Of a stretch of DNA of 45,522 nucleotides, positions 33,469-41,496 are shown piece by piece. Each line of letters starts with the position of its first letter. Position 1 is the first letter of the stretch. Source of the stretch: Actinomadura darangshiensis (GTDB lineage: Bacteria; Actinomycetota; Actinomycetes; Streptosporangiales; Streptosporangiaceae); assembly GCF_004349235.1 (NCBI RefSeq), contig NZ_SMKY01000040.1, forward strand, positions 1 to 45,522, written 5' to 3'. A program made the position numbers and the translations under genes. The notes beneath the pieces were generated by a model, which saw only the letters and a list, made by a program, of their open reading frames with translations, had not been told where the DNA came from and ran no database searches.

Positions 33469-33511
33469 CCCACGCGCGCGCACGCTCCCGGGGCCTGCGA
33501 GAATCGGGCGC

Positions 33512-33988
33512 ATGCGCGTGTTTCTTGGATCCGACCATGCCGGCTTCGAGCTGAAGGAGCACCTGGTCTCCTGGCTGAAGGAGAACGGGCATGAGGCCGT
33601 CGACTGCGGCGCGTTCGAGTACGACGCCGTCGACGACTACCCGCCGTTCGTCCTGCGTGCGGCGCGGCGCACGGCGGCGGAGCCGGGCACCCTCGGCATC
33701 GTGATCGGCGGCTCCGGCAACGGCGAGGCGATCGCGGCGAACAAGGTCCGGGGCGTGCGGGCCGCCCTGGTCTGGAACGAGGACACCGCCACGCTCGCCC
33801 GCGAGCACAACGACGCGAACGTCATCGCGATCGGGGCGCGCCAGCACGACCTCGGAACCGCGACCCGGTTCGTGGAGCTGTTCGTCCAGACGTCCTACTC
33901 CAAGGAGCCGCGCCACACCCGCCGGATCCAGATGCTCAGCGACTACGAGAGCACCGGAGAGCTGCCCCCGCTGCCGGGCGAGGGCTGA
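33512..33988 (+). CDS. rpiB: ribose-5-phosphate isomerase B
   Basis: A 158-residue RpiB/LacAB-family isomerase interconverting ribose 5-phosphate and ribulose 5-phosphate in the pentose phosphate pathway. Seen: MRVFLGSDHAGFELKEHL, AVDDYPPF, and IGGSGNGEAIAANKVRGVRA. As in M. tuberculosis RpiB the E. coli catalytic cysteine is replaced by serine and a glutamate (residue 72) is available as the base. C-terminus FVQTSYSKEPRHTRRIQML is typical of actinobacteria. In M. tuberculosis rpiB directly adjoins the Rv2466c homologue; here the metal cluster separates them. Confidence 0.95.
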   Translation: MRVFLGSDHAGFELKEHLVSWLKENGHEAVDCGAFEYDAVDDYPPFVLRAARRTAAEPGTLGIVIGGSGNGEAIAANKVRGVRAALVWNEDTATLAREHNDANVIAIGARQHDLGTATRFVELFVQTSYSKEPRHTRRIQMLSDYESTGELPPLPGEG

Positions 33989-34000
33989 GCCCGGCCCGGC

Positions 34001-34237
34001 CTAGAGGCCGTTCTCCGGGGGTTTGCGGGCGCCGCCGCGCTTGCCGAGGCGGCGCCGTTCGTTCTTGGCGGCCCTGGTCCGCTTGGCGGGCTCGCCGGGT
34101 TTGCCGGCCCCCTGGCCGGGCGCCTGGCCCGCTGCCGGGGCGGCGGCGGGAGGCTCCTCGCCGCCGGGCCGCGGACGCGAGATGTCCCTGGCCCGCATCG
34201 CCGCGTTCACCGTGATCCGCATGCCCGGCTGAACCAT
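34001..34237 (-). CDS. small basic hypothetical protein
   Basis: A 78-residue protein, MVQPGMRITVNAAMRARDIS at the N-terminus followed by a Pro/Ala/Gly-rich linker and a very basic C-terminus (KRTRAAKNERRRLGKRGGAR). No family is recognised; the composition suggests a disordered nucleic-acid-binding tail. GAGAGGAG lies 8 bases upstream of the ATG, which supports translation. It converges on rpiB with a 12-base gap and a short CGGCC-TAGA-GGCCG stem overlapping its stop. Confidence 0.6.
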   Translation of the reverse strand: MVQPGMRITVNAAMRARDISRPRPGGEEPPAAAPAAGQAPGQGAGKPGEPAKRTRAAKNERRRLGKRGGARKPPENGL

Positions 34238-34330
34238 GGACCGCTCCTCTCCGCACCTGTCGCCAAAGCCACCCTTACCCGGATATCACGTGACAGGACC
34301 GTCGCGGACCGTCACCGGTGCCCGCAGATA

Positions 34331-34359
34331 CTGACCGGCCGGGGGCATTGCTCGATACA
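34331..34359 (+). promoter_or_regulatory. candidate promoter of the PP2C phosphatase gene
   Basis: CTGACC at 34331-34336, 17 bases, then GATACA at 34354-34359 resembles a housekeeping sigma promoter. Transcription would start only a few bases before the ATG at 34371, giving a near-leaderless mRNA; no clear ribosome-binding site precedes that ATG, which is consistent. Confidence 0.4.
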
Positions 34360-34370
34360 GTGCCCGAGTC

Positions 34371-35489
34371 ATGCTTCAACGACTGGTGCAGCTTCTTCCA
34401 CCGCGGGTGCGCGCCGTGCTGCGCAGGATCCCGATCCTCGTGGTGCTCTACCGCTGGCTCCGGCGCGGCAAGCTGACCAGGGAGCGCTACGTCTTCGCCG
34501 CGCTGGCGGTCGTGGCGATCGTGATCGGGCTCGCCACCACCAGCGAGTCGCGCGGGCTGGCGCCGTCCGGCGCGCTGGTGCTGATCGTGGTGGGCGGCGG
34601 GCTGCTGCTGAAGGTGCGGAGCCTGCTCGCGCTGCTCGGCGTCGTGGTCGCGATCGCGGCCTACAACGCGTGGAAGGACGTCGCCGCGATCGGTCCCGGC
34701 ATGATCGCCACGCTGACGATCACCGCGGTGCTCGCGCTCACCCTCGCCCGCACGCGCCAGCAGCTCGGCGTGCAGGGGCTGCGGGGCGACTCGATGCTGC
34801 TGGAGCTGCGCGACCGGCTGCGGCGGCACGGCGAGATGCCCGAGCTGCCGGACGGCTGGGGCACGCAGGTCGTCATGCTCCAGGCCGGCGGGTCGTCGTT
34901 CGGCGGCGACTTCGTGGTGTCGGCGTCCGACGGCGAGAACCTGGAGGTCGCGCTGGTCGACGTCTCCGGGAAGGGCACCGACGCCGGGACACGGGCGCTG
35001 ATGCTGTCCGGCGCGTTCGGCGGGCTTCTTGGATCGGTCCAGCCCGACCACTTCCTGCCCGCGTGCAACGTCTACCTGCAGCGCCAGCGGTGGGACGAGG
35101 GGTTCGTCACTGCGGTGCACGTCACGGTCGACCTGGAGACGGGCGAGTACACGGTCGAGTCGGCGGGGCATCCGCCGGCCGTCCAGTTCGACGCGGGCCG
35201 CGGCGCCTGGCAGGTCGGCTCCGCCAAGGGCGTGGTCCTCGGGGTGGTGCCCGACCTGAACTGCGTCCCCGAGCGGGGGAAGCTGCGCCCCGGCGACGCG
35301 CTGCTCCTCTACACCGACGGGCTGGTGGAGCAGCCGGGCAGCGACCTCGACGCGGGCATCGACCGGCTGCTCGGCGAGGCGGAGCGGCTCGTCCCGCAGG
35401 GCTTCGGCACCGGCGCCCGCGAACTGGTGGAGACGATGGCCGCGACCCGCGACGACGACTGCGCCCTCGTCCTCATCTGGCGCACCTGA
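34371..35489 (+). CDS. membrane PP2C/SpoIIE-family Ser/Thr phosphatase
   Basis: A 372-residue protein with three to four N-terminal membrane helices (YVFAALAVVAIVIGLA, GALVLIVVGGGLLL, LLALLGVVVAIAAY, MIATLTITAVLALTLA) and a cytosolic SpoIIE/RsbU-like PPM phosphatase domain from about residue 165. Seen: metal-site motifs GGSSFGGDFVVSA and VDVSGKGTDAGTRAL, SAGHPPAVQFD, LLLYTDGLVEQPG and the terminal DDDCALVLIW. Family members dephosphorylate anti-sigma antagonists or other phosphoproteins. It converges on a Ser/Thr kinase gene 70 bases away, an attractive but unproven antagonistic pair. Confidence 0.9.
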   Translation: MLQRLVQLLPPRVRAVLRRIPILVVLYRWLRRGKLTRERYVFAALAVVAIVIGLATTSESRGLAPSGALVLIVVGGGLLLKVRSLLALLGVVVAIAAYNAWKDVAAIGPGMIATLTITAVLALTLARTRQQLGVQGLRGDSMLLELRDRLRRHGEMPELPDGWGTQVVMLQAGGSSFGGDFVVSASDGENLEVALVDVSGKGTDAGTRALMLSGAFGGLLGSVQPDHFLPACNVYLQRQRWDEGFVTAVHVTVDLETGEYTVESAGHPPAVQFDAGRGAWQVGSAKGVVLGVVPDLNCVPERGKLRPGDALLLYTDGLVEQPGSDLDAGIDRLLGEAERLVPQGFGTGARELVETMAATRDDDCALVLIWRT

Positions 35490-35560
35490 GCGACCCGCAC
35501 CTGAACGACCCGCACCTGAACGACCCGCACCTGAACGACCCGCTCCTGGGCGACCTGCTC
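35486..35560. repeat. 15-bp tandem repeat, five units
   Basis: The unit CTGAACGACCCGCAC is repeated head to tail from 35486 to 35560: a first copy with one change that includes the phosphatase stop codon, two perfect copies, a fourth with one change and a fifth more diverged copy that reaches the kinase stop codon. It fills the whole convergent gap. Confidence 0.9.
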
Positions 35561-36860
35561 AGTTCCGCTTGTGCTTGCCCTTCTGCTTGCCGTGCTTGGT
35601 CTTGTGGTGCTTCGGTTTGTGCGTCTTCGGCGGCGGCCGCTTCACCGACCCCGGGGTGATGGCGCCCGCCTTCTTCGTCGGGGTGGCGGACGCGGTCGGC
35701 GTCGCCGGCGGGGCGGTCCCGCCGGGCGTGGACGGATGGTCGCTCTTGCCGTGCGCGAGCCCGGCGATGATCGCGCCGATCAGGATGGTCCCCGCGGCGG
35801 CGCCGGCGCCCGCGAGCAGCCGGGTGCGCGTGGACGACCTGCTGCGGGCCATGCCGAGGGGCGTGAACGCCTTGGTGTCGGTCCCCTCGCGGTCGGCGAG
35901 CTCCCGCCGGTACGGCGCCGAGGGCGGCGGTGTCGAGGGGGTGGGCGGTTCGTGCGGGGACGCCGCGGCGGCCGGTACGGGGTGCGCCGACGCCCATCCG
36001 CCGCCGTCCGGCTGGGGCTGCTCGACGAGGGCCAGTAGCAGGTCGGACGCCGTCGGACGCTCCGCCGGGTTCTTCGCCAGCGCCCACCGTACGGCCTGGA
36101 CGAGCGGTTCCGGCAGCCCGGACAGGTCGGGGTCCCCGGTGCGGAGCGTCGCCGGGTCGCCGCCGATCGGCATCCGTCCCGTCCCGGCGTGGGCGATGAG
36201 GCAGCCCCACGCGAAGACGTCGGCGGCCGGGGTCGCGGGGCCGCCCACGAGCACCTCGGGCGCCATCCAGCCGGGCGTGCCGAGGACCTGCCCGGTCGCG
36301 GCGGTCACGCCCTGCGAGTCCTGGCTGCGCGCGATGCCGAAGTCGATGACGCGGCAGCCGGACAGCGTGAGCATCACGTTGGCGGGCTTCAGGTCGCGGT
36401 GCACGAGCCCGGCCGCGTGGATCGCGGCGAGCGCGGACGCGACGCCGACGGCGACGCCGTGCAGGTCGGCGGGCGGCAGCGGACCGTCGTCGGCGAGCCG
36501 GTCGTGCAGCGAGATGCCGCCGACGTAGTCGGTGACGAGGTAGGGGCGGCCGTCCTCCTCGCCGTGCGCGAGGACCCGCGCCGTGCAGAACGACGCGACC
36601 CGGCTGGCGAGGTACGCCTCGTCCTGGAAGCGCCGCCGGTAGGAGGGGTCGCCGGCGAGGTGCGGATGGATGGTCTTCACCGCGACGCGCCCCCCGGACA
36701 CCGGGTCGGCGCCGAGGTAGACCGTCCCCATGCCGCCGGATCCGAGCCTGCCGAGGAGCGTGTGCCCGGCGACCTCGCGCGGGTCGGCGGGTTCCAGCGG
36801 CCGGATGTCTGCGTCCATGCGTCGTTCCAGGTCTCCCAGCTCTCTCTCCAGTCCGTCCAT
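35559..36860 (-). CDS. transmembrane Ser/Thr protein kinase (Hanks type)
   Basis: A 433-residue eukaryotic-like kinase. Seen: glycine loop LGRLGSGGMGTVYLG, ATP-binding lysine in GRVAVKTIHPH near residue 62, catalytic loop VHRDLKPANVML, DFGIARSQDSQG, activation segment end GTPGWMAPEVL, then a Pro/Ala-rich juxtamembrane linker, a single membrane helix LLAGAGAAAGTILIGAIIAG near residues 355-375, and an external Thr/Pro-rich stretch ending in a His/Lys-rich tail HKPKHHKTKHGKQKGKHKRN. There are no PASTA repeats. ATG 36860 is used; ATG 36818 (MDADIRPLEP) has a slightly better upstream site and may be the true start. Divergent from the histidine kinase gene. Confidence 0.9.
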   Translation of the reverse strand: MDGLERELGDLERRMDADIRPLEPADPREVAGHTLLGRLGSGGMGTVYLGADPVSGGRVAVKTIHPHLAGDPSYRRRFQDEAYLASRVASFCTARVLAHGEEDGRPYLVTDYVGGISLHDRLADDGPLPPADLHGVAVGVASALAAIHAAGLVHRDLKPANVMLTLSGCRVIDFGIARSQDSQGVTAATGQVLGTPGWMAPEVLVGGPATPAADVFAWGCLIAHAGTGRMPIGGDPATLRTGDPDLSGLPEPLVQAVRWALAKNPAERPTASDLLLALVEQPQPDGGGWASAHPVPAAAASPHEPPTPSTPPPSAPYRRELADREGTDTKAFTPLGMARSRSSTRTRLLAGAGAAAGTILIGAIIAGLAHGKSDHPSTPGGTAPPATPTASATPTKKAGAITPGSVKRPPPKTHKPKHHKTKHGKQKGKHKRN

Positions 36861-37149
36861 CCCCGTTCAATGGAAGATTATGGCGGGTTCGCCGAGGAAG
36901 TGCGGAAACGTGATCGTCACGCCGATGTAGCGCCGCGTGCATCGGGGCCGTGCACAGTGGACGGTGCGGTGTCCGTGCGGGCGGCTCCCCAGGGGTGGGA
37001 GGTGCCGCTCGCGCGGTCATCGACCCGTATGCGGTGATGTTTCGCAGGGCAATGCGGAGGTAACAACCAGTTCTGCGCTCACCCCCCGGCGCTGGGACGC
37101 GGCGCGGCTCCGGCCGCCGCGTGCGAGCCGGAAGGGGGAGGGGCGCCGG
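36861..37149. other. 289-base divergent gap between the two kinases
   Basis: No gene is supported here. The frame of the downstream histidine kinase stays open far upstream but is Arg/Gly-rich and lacks a start with a good site. No convincing dyad or promoter was found. Confidence 0.5.
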
Positions 37150-38514
37150 GTGCGCAGACTCGGGGACCTGCTGTCGCCGTCGTGCTGGTCGGTACGGACC
37201 CGCGTGACCGCCGCCGCGACCCTGATCGTCGCCCTGATGCTCGTCGCAGGCGTCGTGATCTTCTACCAGGTCGTCAGCAGGACCGTCTACCAGGGGCTGC
37301 ACGACCGCGGCGGTTTCGTCGCCGCGGATCTGGCCACGCTCGTCCGGGAGACCGACCCGCGCGGCACGCTGCACGTCCAGGATCCCGACTTCACCCTGCT
37401 CCAGGTGCTGGACGCCGACGGCGACGTGCTCGCGGCGAGCGAGTCGCTGCACGGCCGCGGCCCGCTGCGGGTGCCGGCTCCGGGGCGGCCCGGCCCGACC
37501 GGCTACCACACCGAATCGATGCGGGGGTTCGGCAAGGTCTACTTCGTCACCAAGCGGGTGCAGACACCGCAGGGGGTCCGGAAGGTCTGCGTGGGTGCGC
37601 CGATCACGACGTTCACCCGCTACCGGGGGCTGTTCATCGGCCTGCTCGTGGGATCGGTCCTCATCGCCGCGTCCGCGGTCGCCTGGATCGTGTCGCTGTC
37701 GGTGCGGCGGGCGCTGCGGCCGGTGCGGGTGATGAGCGCCGAGCTGGCGGACATCACCGGCGGCGGCACCGACCGGCTGGTGACCGTCCCCGACCCGGTC
37801 GACGAGGTGTCGGAGCTGGCCGAGTCGGTGAACGTGACGCTGAACCGGCTGGAGGACGTGCTCCGGCGGCAGCGCGCGTTCGTCGCGGACGTCTCGCACG
37901 AGCTGCGGAGCCCGCTGACCGGGCTGCGGGCCCAGCTGGAGGTGGCGCTGGAGCACCCGGAGGACGAGGACTGGCCGGCGGTCGCGCGGGCGGCCCTCGC
38001 GGACGCCGACCGGCTGCAGGGCATCGTCGGGGACCTGCTGATCCTGGCGAAGCTGGGCGCGGGCGTGCACGTCCCGCGGGAGCGGGTCGACCTCGGCGAG
38101 CTGGTGCGGACGGAGGCCGGCCGGCGGCCGCGCCGGATCCCGATGGAGATCGCGGCGGACGCGGGCGTCATCGCCCATGTCACCCCGCACCACCTGGTCA
38201 GGCTGCTGACGAACCTGCTCGACAACGCCGAGCGGCACGCGAAGTCGCGGGTCTGGGTGCGGGTGGCCGCGGCCGGACCGGACGCCGTGCTGGAGGTCCG
38301 CGACGACGGCGCCGGCATCGCGCCCGAGGACCGCGAGCGGATCTTCTGGCGGTTCCAGCGCCTCGCCGAGGGCCGCGACCGCGACCACAGCGGCACCGGC
38401 CTCGGGCTGACGATCTCCCGCGACATCGCCCGCGCGCACGGCGGCACGCTCGTCGCCGCCGACAGCGACCAGGGCGCCCGGTTCGTCCTGCGCATCCCCC
38501 GCGACGGGCTCTAA
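37150..38514 (+). CDS. HAMP-domain sensor histidine kinase, orphan
   Basis: A 454-residue membrane sensor kinase. Seen: first membrane helix VTAAATLIVALMLVAGVVIFY, an external sensor domain of about 120 residues, second helix LFIGLLVGSVLIAASAVAWIV, HAMP segment RPVRVMSAELADITGG, phosphoacceptor H-box VADVSHELRSPLTGLRAQLE near residue 250, N-box LLTNLLDNAERHA, G1 EVRDDGAGIAPEDRERIFWR and G2 HSGTGLGLTISRD. GTG at 37150 is chosen because GGGGGAGGGG lies close upstream and the protein then starts just before the membrane helix. No OmpR-type response regulator gene adjoins. Its TAA overlaps the convergent amidase stop by four bases. Confidence 0.88.
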   Translation: MRRLGDLLSPSCWSVRTRVTAAATLIVALMLVAGVVIFYQVVSRTVYQGLHDRGGFVAADLATLVRETDPRGTLHVQDPDFTLLQVLDADGDVLAASESLHGRGPLRVPAPGRPGPTGYHTESMRGFGKVYFVTKRVQTPQGVRKVCVGAPITTFTRYRGLFIGLLVGSVLIAASAVAWIVSLSVRRALRPVRVMSAELADITGGGTDRLVTVPDPVDEVSELAESVNVTLNRLEDVLRRQRAFVADVSHELRSPLTGLRAQLEVALEHPEDEDWPAVARAALADADRLQGIVGDLLILAKLGAGVHVPRERVDLGELVRTEAGRRPRRIPMEIAADAGVIAHVTPHHLVRLLTNLLDNAERHAKSRVWVRVAAAGPDAVLEVRDDGAGIAPEDRERIFWRFQRLAEGRDRDHSGTGLGLTISRDIARAHGGTLVAADSDQGARFVLRIPRDGL

Positions 38515-39932
38515 CCCGCGGCGAGCGGCGGGCGGCGCGCCGCGTGCCGGGTCGCCTGCTCGAACGCGTGCCCGAGCTGCAGGACGGCGAGGTCGGCGTG
38601 GTGCGGGCCGACGATCTGCAGCCCGACCGGCAGCCCGTCCGAGGTGAAGCCCGCGGGTACCGACAGCGCGGGGCACCCGGTCGCCGAGATGAGGAAGCAG
38701 GACCGCATCCATTCCAGGTAGTCGCGCATCGGCTGCCCGGCGACCTCGTCCGGGTACTCGATCCCGGCGTCGAACGGCGGCACCTGGCTGACCGGCAGGA
38801 GGAGCGCGTCGTAGCGTCCGAAGAACTCGCGAACCCGGTGGAACAGCGCCGTGTGCAGCGTCTCGGCGCGTCCGAGGTCGGCGCCGGTGAGGTGGCGGCC
38901 CGCGTCGATGTTCTCGGCGAGGGACGGCTTGAAGTCGGCGCGGCGCTCGTCCAGCAGGGGGCGCAGGGTGATGTCCCAGTGCCAGGCCCGCAGGGTGCGG
39001 AACACCTCGTCCGCGCCGGTCAGGTCGGGGGCGGCCTCCTCGACCGTGCAGCCCAGCTCCTCGAACGCCTTGGCGGCGGGTTCGAGGACGCCGGTGACGG
39101 CCGGGTCGACGGGGATCGTCCCGCCGAGGTCGGGGGACCAGGCGACGCGGAGCCCGGCGAGGTCCCGGTCGAGCGGCGCCGCGAACGCCGAGCCGGGCGT
39201 GTCCAGCGCGATCGGGCTGCGCGGGTCGGGCCCGGCGAGCACCGACAGGAGCAGCGCGACGTCCGCGACCTCGCGGGCCATCGGGCCCTGCACGCCCATC
39301 GTCGACCAGCCCGCGAGCACCGGCCAGGACGGCACCCGCCCCGGCGACGGGCGGAACCCGGCGACGTTGCAGAACGACGCGGGGTTGCGCAGCGAGCCGC
39401 CCATGTCGCTGCCGTCGGCGAGGGGATGCATGCCGCAGGCCAGCGCGGCGGCCGCGCCGCCGCTGCTGCCGCCCGCCGACCGCGACGGGTCGTAGGGGTT
39501 GCGGGTGACGCCGAAGAGCGGGTTGAACGTGTGCGACCCGGCGGCGAACTCCGGCGTGTTCGTCTTGCCGAGCGACACGGCCCCGGCGCCGCGCATGCGC
39601 TCGACGACCAGCTCGTCGGTGTCCGGGACGTGGTCGGCGAAGATCGGCGAGCCGGACGTGGTGCGGATGCCGGCCGTGGCGTGCGTGTCCTTGTGCGCGA
39701 CCGGCAGCCCGTGCAGCGGACCTGGGACCGCCCCGGCCGCGAGCCGCTCGTCGGCGTCGCGCGCCTGCTCCATGGCCCGTTCGGCGACCAGCGTCACGAT
39801 GGCGTTGACCTGCGGGTTCGTCCGTTCGATCTGGTCGAGATGGGCTTGCACGACCTCGCGCGCCGACAGTTCGCGGGCGCGGACGCGGCGCGCCAGCTCG
39901 CGGGCGGACGCGAAGCAGATCTCCTCGGACAC
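38511..39932 (-). CDS. amidase signature family amidase
   Basis: A 473-residue AS-family amidohydrolase. Seen: ELSAREVVQAHLDQIERTNP, catalytic lysine in GLPVAHKDTHATAG, TPEFAAGSHTFNPLFG, AGGSSGGAAAALACG with cis-Ser, and GSDMGGSLRNPASFCNVAG with the nucleophile serine. The C-terminal region LLLPVSQVPPFDAG, ATGCPALSVPAGF agrees. The lysine motif reads AHKD where most relatives have V/IKD, a minor change. It is only distantly similar to the other amidase in the window. Substrate unknown. The gene is convergent with, and overlaps by four bases, the histidine kinase gene. Confidence 0.9.
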   Translation of the reverse strand: MSEEICFASARELARRVRARELSAREVVQAHLDQIERTNPQVNAIVTLVAERAMEQARDADERLAAGAVPGPLHGLPVAHKDTHATAGIRTTSGSPIFADHVPDTDELVVERMRGAGAVSLGKTNTPEFAAGSHTFNPLFGVTRNPYDPSRSAGGSSGGAAAALACGMHPLADGSDMGGSLRNPASFCNVAGFRPSPGRVPSWPVLAGWSTMGVQGPMAREVADVALLLSVLAGPDPRSPIALDTPGSAFAAPLDRDLAGLRVAWSPDLGGTIPVDPAVTGVLEPAAKAFEELGCTVEEAAPDLTGADEVFRTLRAWHWDITLRPLLDERRADFKPSLAENIDAGRHLTGADLGRAETLHTALFHRVREFFGRYDALLLPVSQVPPFDAGIEYPDEVAGQPMRDYLEWMRSCFLISATGCPALSVPAGFTSDGLPVGLQIVGPHHADLAVLQLGHAFEQATRHAARRPPLAAG

Positions 39933-40032
39933 GTGGCCTCTCCTTCTGCCGGGTCCTCCCAGTGTCCACCCCGGATGCCGGATCGGCCCGCCGTGAGGTC
40001 ATGATGCAAGGGAGACCGTCGGAAGGGGGCCC

Positions 40033-41496
40033 GTGGCAGAACGTGCCGGGGCGCGCGAGCTGCTGCGCCGCGTGCTGGACGAGGGCGCCTGGACGTCCTG
40101 GGACACCCCGCCCGCCGAAGAGGCGTCCCCGTACGGGAAGGTCCTCGCCGCCGCCCGCGAGCGCAGCGGCTGCGACGAGGCCGTCCTGACGGGGGAGGGG
40201 CTGCTGCGGGGCCGCCGGGTCGCGTTCGTCGTGTCGGAGTTCCGCTTCCTCGCCGGCTCGATCGGCCTCGCCACCGCCGACCGGATCGTCGCGTCCGTCG
40301 AGCGCGCCACCGCCGAGGGCCTGCCGCTGCTCGCCGCGCCCTGCTCGGGCGGCACCCGGATGCAGGAGGGCACGGCCGCGTTCGTCCAGATGGCCCGGAT
40401 CACCGCCGCCGTCGTGGCGCACCGCGCCGCCGGGCTGCCCTACCTCGTCTACCTGCGGCATCCCACGACGGGCGGGGTCTTCGCGTCGTGGGGGTCGCTC
40501 GGCCACGTGACGGCCGCCGAGCCGGGCGCGCTGATCGGGTTCCTCGGCCCGCGCGTGTACGAGGGCCTGCACGGGGAGCCGTTCCCGCCGGGTGTGCAGG
40601 TCGCCGAGAACCTCGCGGCCAAGGGCCTGCTGGACGCCGTGGTGGGCATCGACGACCTCGCCGAGGTGGCGTCCCGCGTGCTGCGCGTCCTCTGCGGCAG
40701 GCCGCCGGCGGCCCCCATGGCGCTGCCGGAGAGCGTTCAGCCGGACGGGACGGCGTGGGACTCGATCACCCGGTCGCGCCGCCCCGGCCGTCCGGGCGTC
40801 CGCGACCTGCTCCGCCACGGCGCCGCGGACGTGACGCCCCTGTCCGGGACCGGCGAGGGCGAGGCCGACCCGGGCCTGCTGCTCGCCCTGGCCCGGTTCG
40901 GCTCGGCCCCGTGCGTCGTGGTCGGCCAGGACCGGCGCAGCCAGCGCACCGGCCACCCGCTCGGCCCGGCCGGGCTGCGCGTCGCGCGGCGCGGGATGCG
41001 GCTGGCCGCCGGCCTGGGCCTGCCGCTGGTGACCGTGGTCGACACGCCCGGCGCCGTCCTGTCGGCGGAGGCGGAGGAGGGCGGGCTCGCCGGTGAGATC
41101 GCCCGCTGCCTGGCCGACCTGATCACGCTGCCGGCGCCGACGCTCTGCCTGCTGCTCGGCGAGGGGACGGGCGGCGCCGCCCTGGCGTTGCTGCCCGCCG
41201 ACCGCGTCCTGGTCGCCCGGCACGCCTGGCTGTCTCCGCTGCCGCCCGAGGGCGCCTCGCTGATCGTCCACCGGACGCCCGACCGGGCCGGCGAGATGGC
41301 GGAGGCGCAGGGCGTCCGGTCGGCCGACCTGCTGCGCGACGGCCTCGCGGACGTGCTCGTCGACGAGTTCCCGGACGCGGCGGACGAGCCCGAGGCGTTC
41401 TGCCGCCGCGCCACCGCCGCCGTCGAGATGGGGCTTTCCGGCCTGCGGCCCACCGGCCCGGCCGCCCGCCAGGCCCGCTACCGTCGGACCCCATGA
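40033..41496 (+). CDS. fused AccD-AccA-type carboxyltransferase
   Basis: A 487-residue protein carrying both halves of an acyl-CoA carboxyltransferase in one chain. The first half (to about 235) has the beta-subunit signature APCSGGTRMQEGTAAFVQM and HPTTGGVFASWGSLGHV, IGFLGPRVYEGLHG; the second half (about 265-450) has the alpha-subunit signature DRRSQRTGHPLGPAGLRVA, VTVVDTPGAVLSAEAEEGG and LLLGEGTGGAALALLPADR. The AccD zinc-finger N-terminus is missing. It should transfer CO2 from carboxybiotin to an acyl-CoA, but no biotin carboxylase or BCCP gene adjoins. GTG at 40033 follows GGAAGGGGG. The last codons overlap the methyltransferase start (ATGA). Confidence 0.82.
   Translation: MAERAGARELLRRVLDEGAWTSWDTPPAEEASPYGKVLAAARERSGCDEAVLTGEGLLRGRRVAFVVSEFRFLAGSIGLATADRIVASVERATAEGLPLLAAPCSGGTRMQEGTAAFVQMARITAAVVAHRAAGLPYLVYLRHPTTGGVFASWGSLGHVTAAEPGALIGFLGPRVYEGLHGEPFPPGVQVAENLAAKGLLDAVVGIDDLAEVASRVLRVLCGRPPAAPMALPESVQPDGTAWDSITRSRRPGRPGVRDLLRHGAADVTPLSGTGEGEADPGLLLALARFGSAPCVVVGQDRRSQRTGHPLGPAGLRVARRGMRLAAGLGLPLVTVVDTPGAVLSAEAEEGGLAGEIARCLADLITLPAPTLCLLLGEGTGGAALALLPADRVLVARHAWLSPLPPEGASLIVHRTPDRAGEMAEAQGVRSADLLRDGLADVLVDEFPDAADEPEAFCRRATAAVEMGLSGLRPTGPAARQARYRRTP

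Noticed and set aside
35486..35560. CRISPR array
   Set aside because: The repeats are contiguous 15-mers with no spacers and there are no cas genes.
35473..41271. 1932-codon open frame on the minus strand
   Set aside because: It runs antisense or out of frame through the kinase, histidine kinase, amidase and carboxyltransferase genes, has Arg/Gly/Pro-rich composition and no domain; it is an artefact of high GC.
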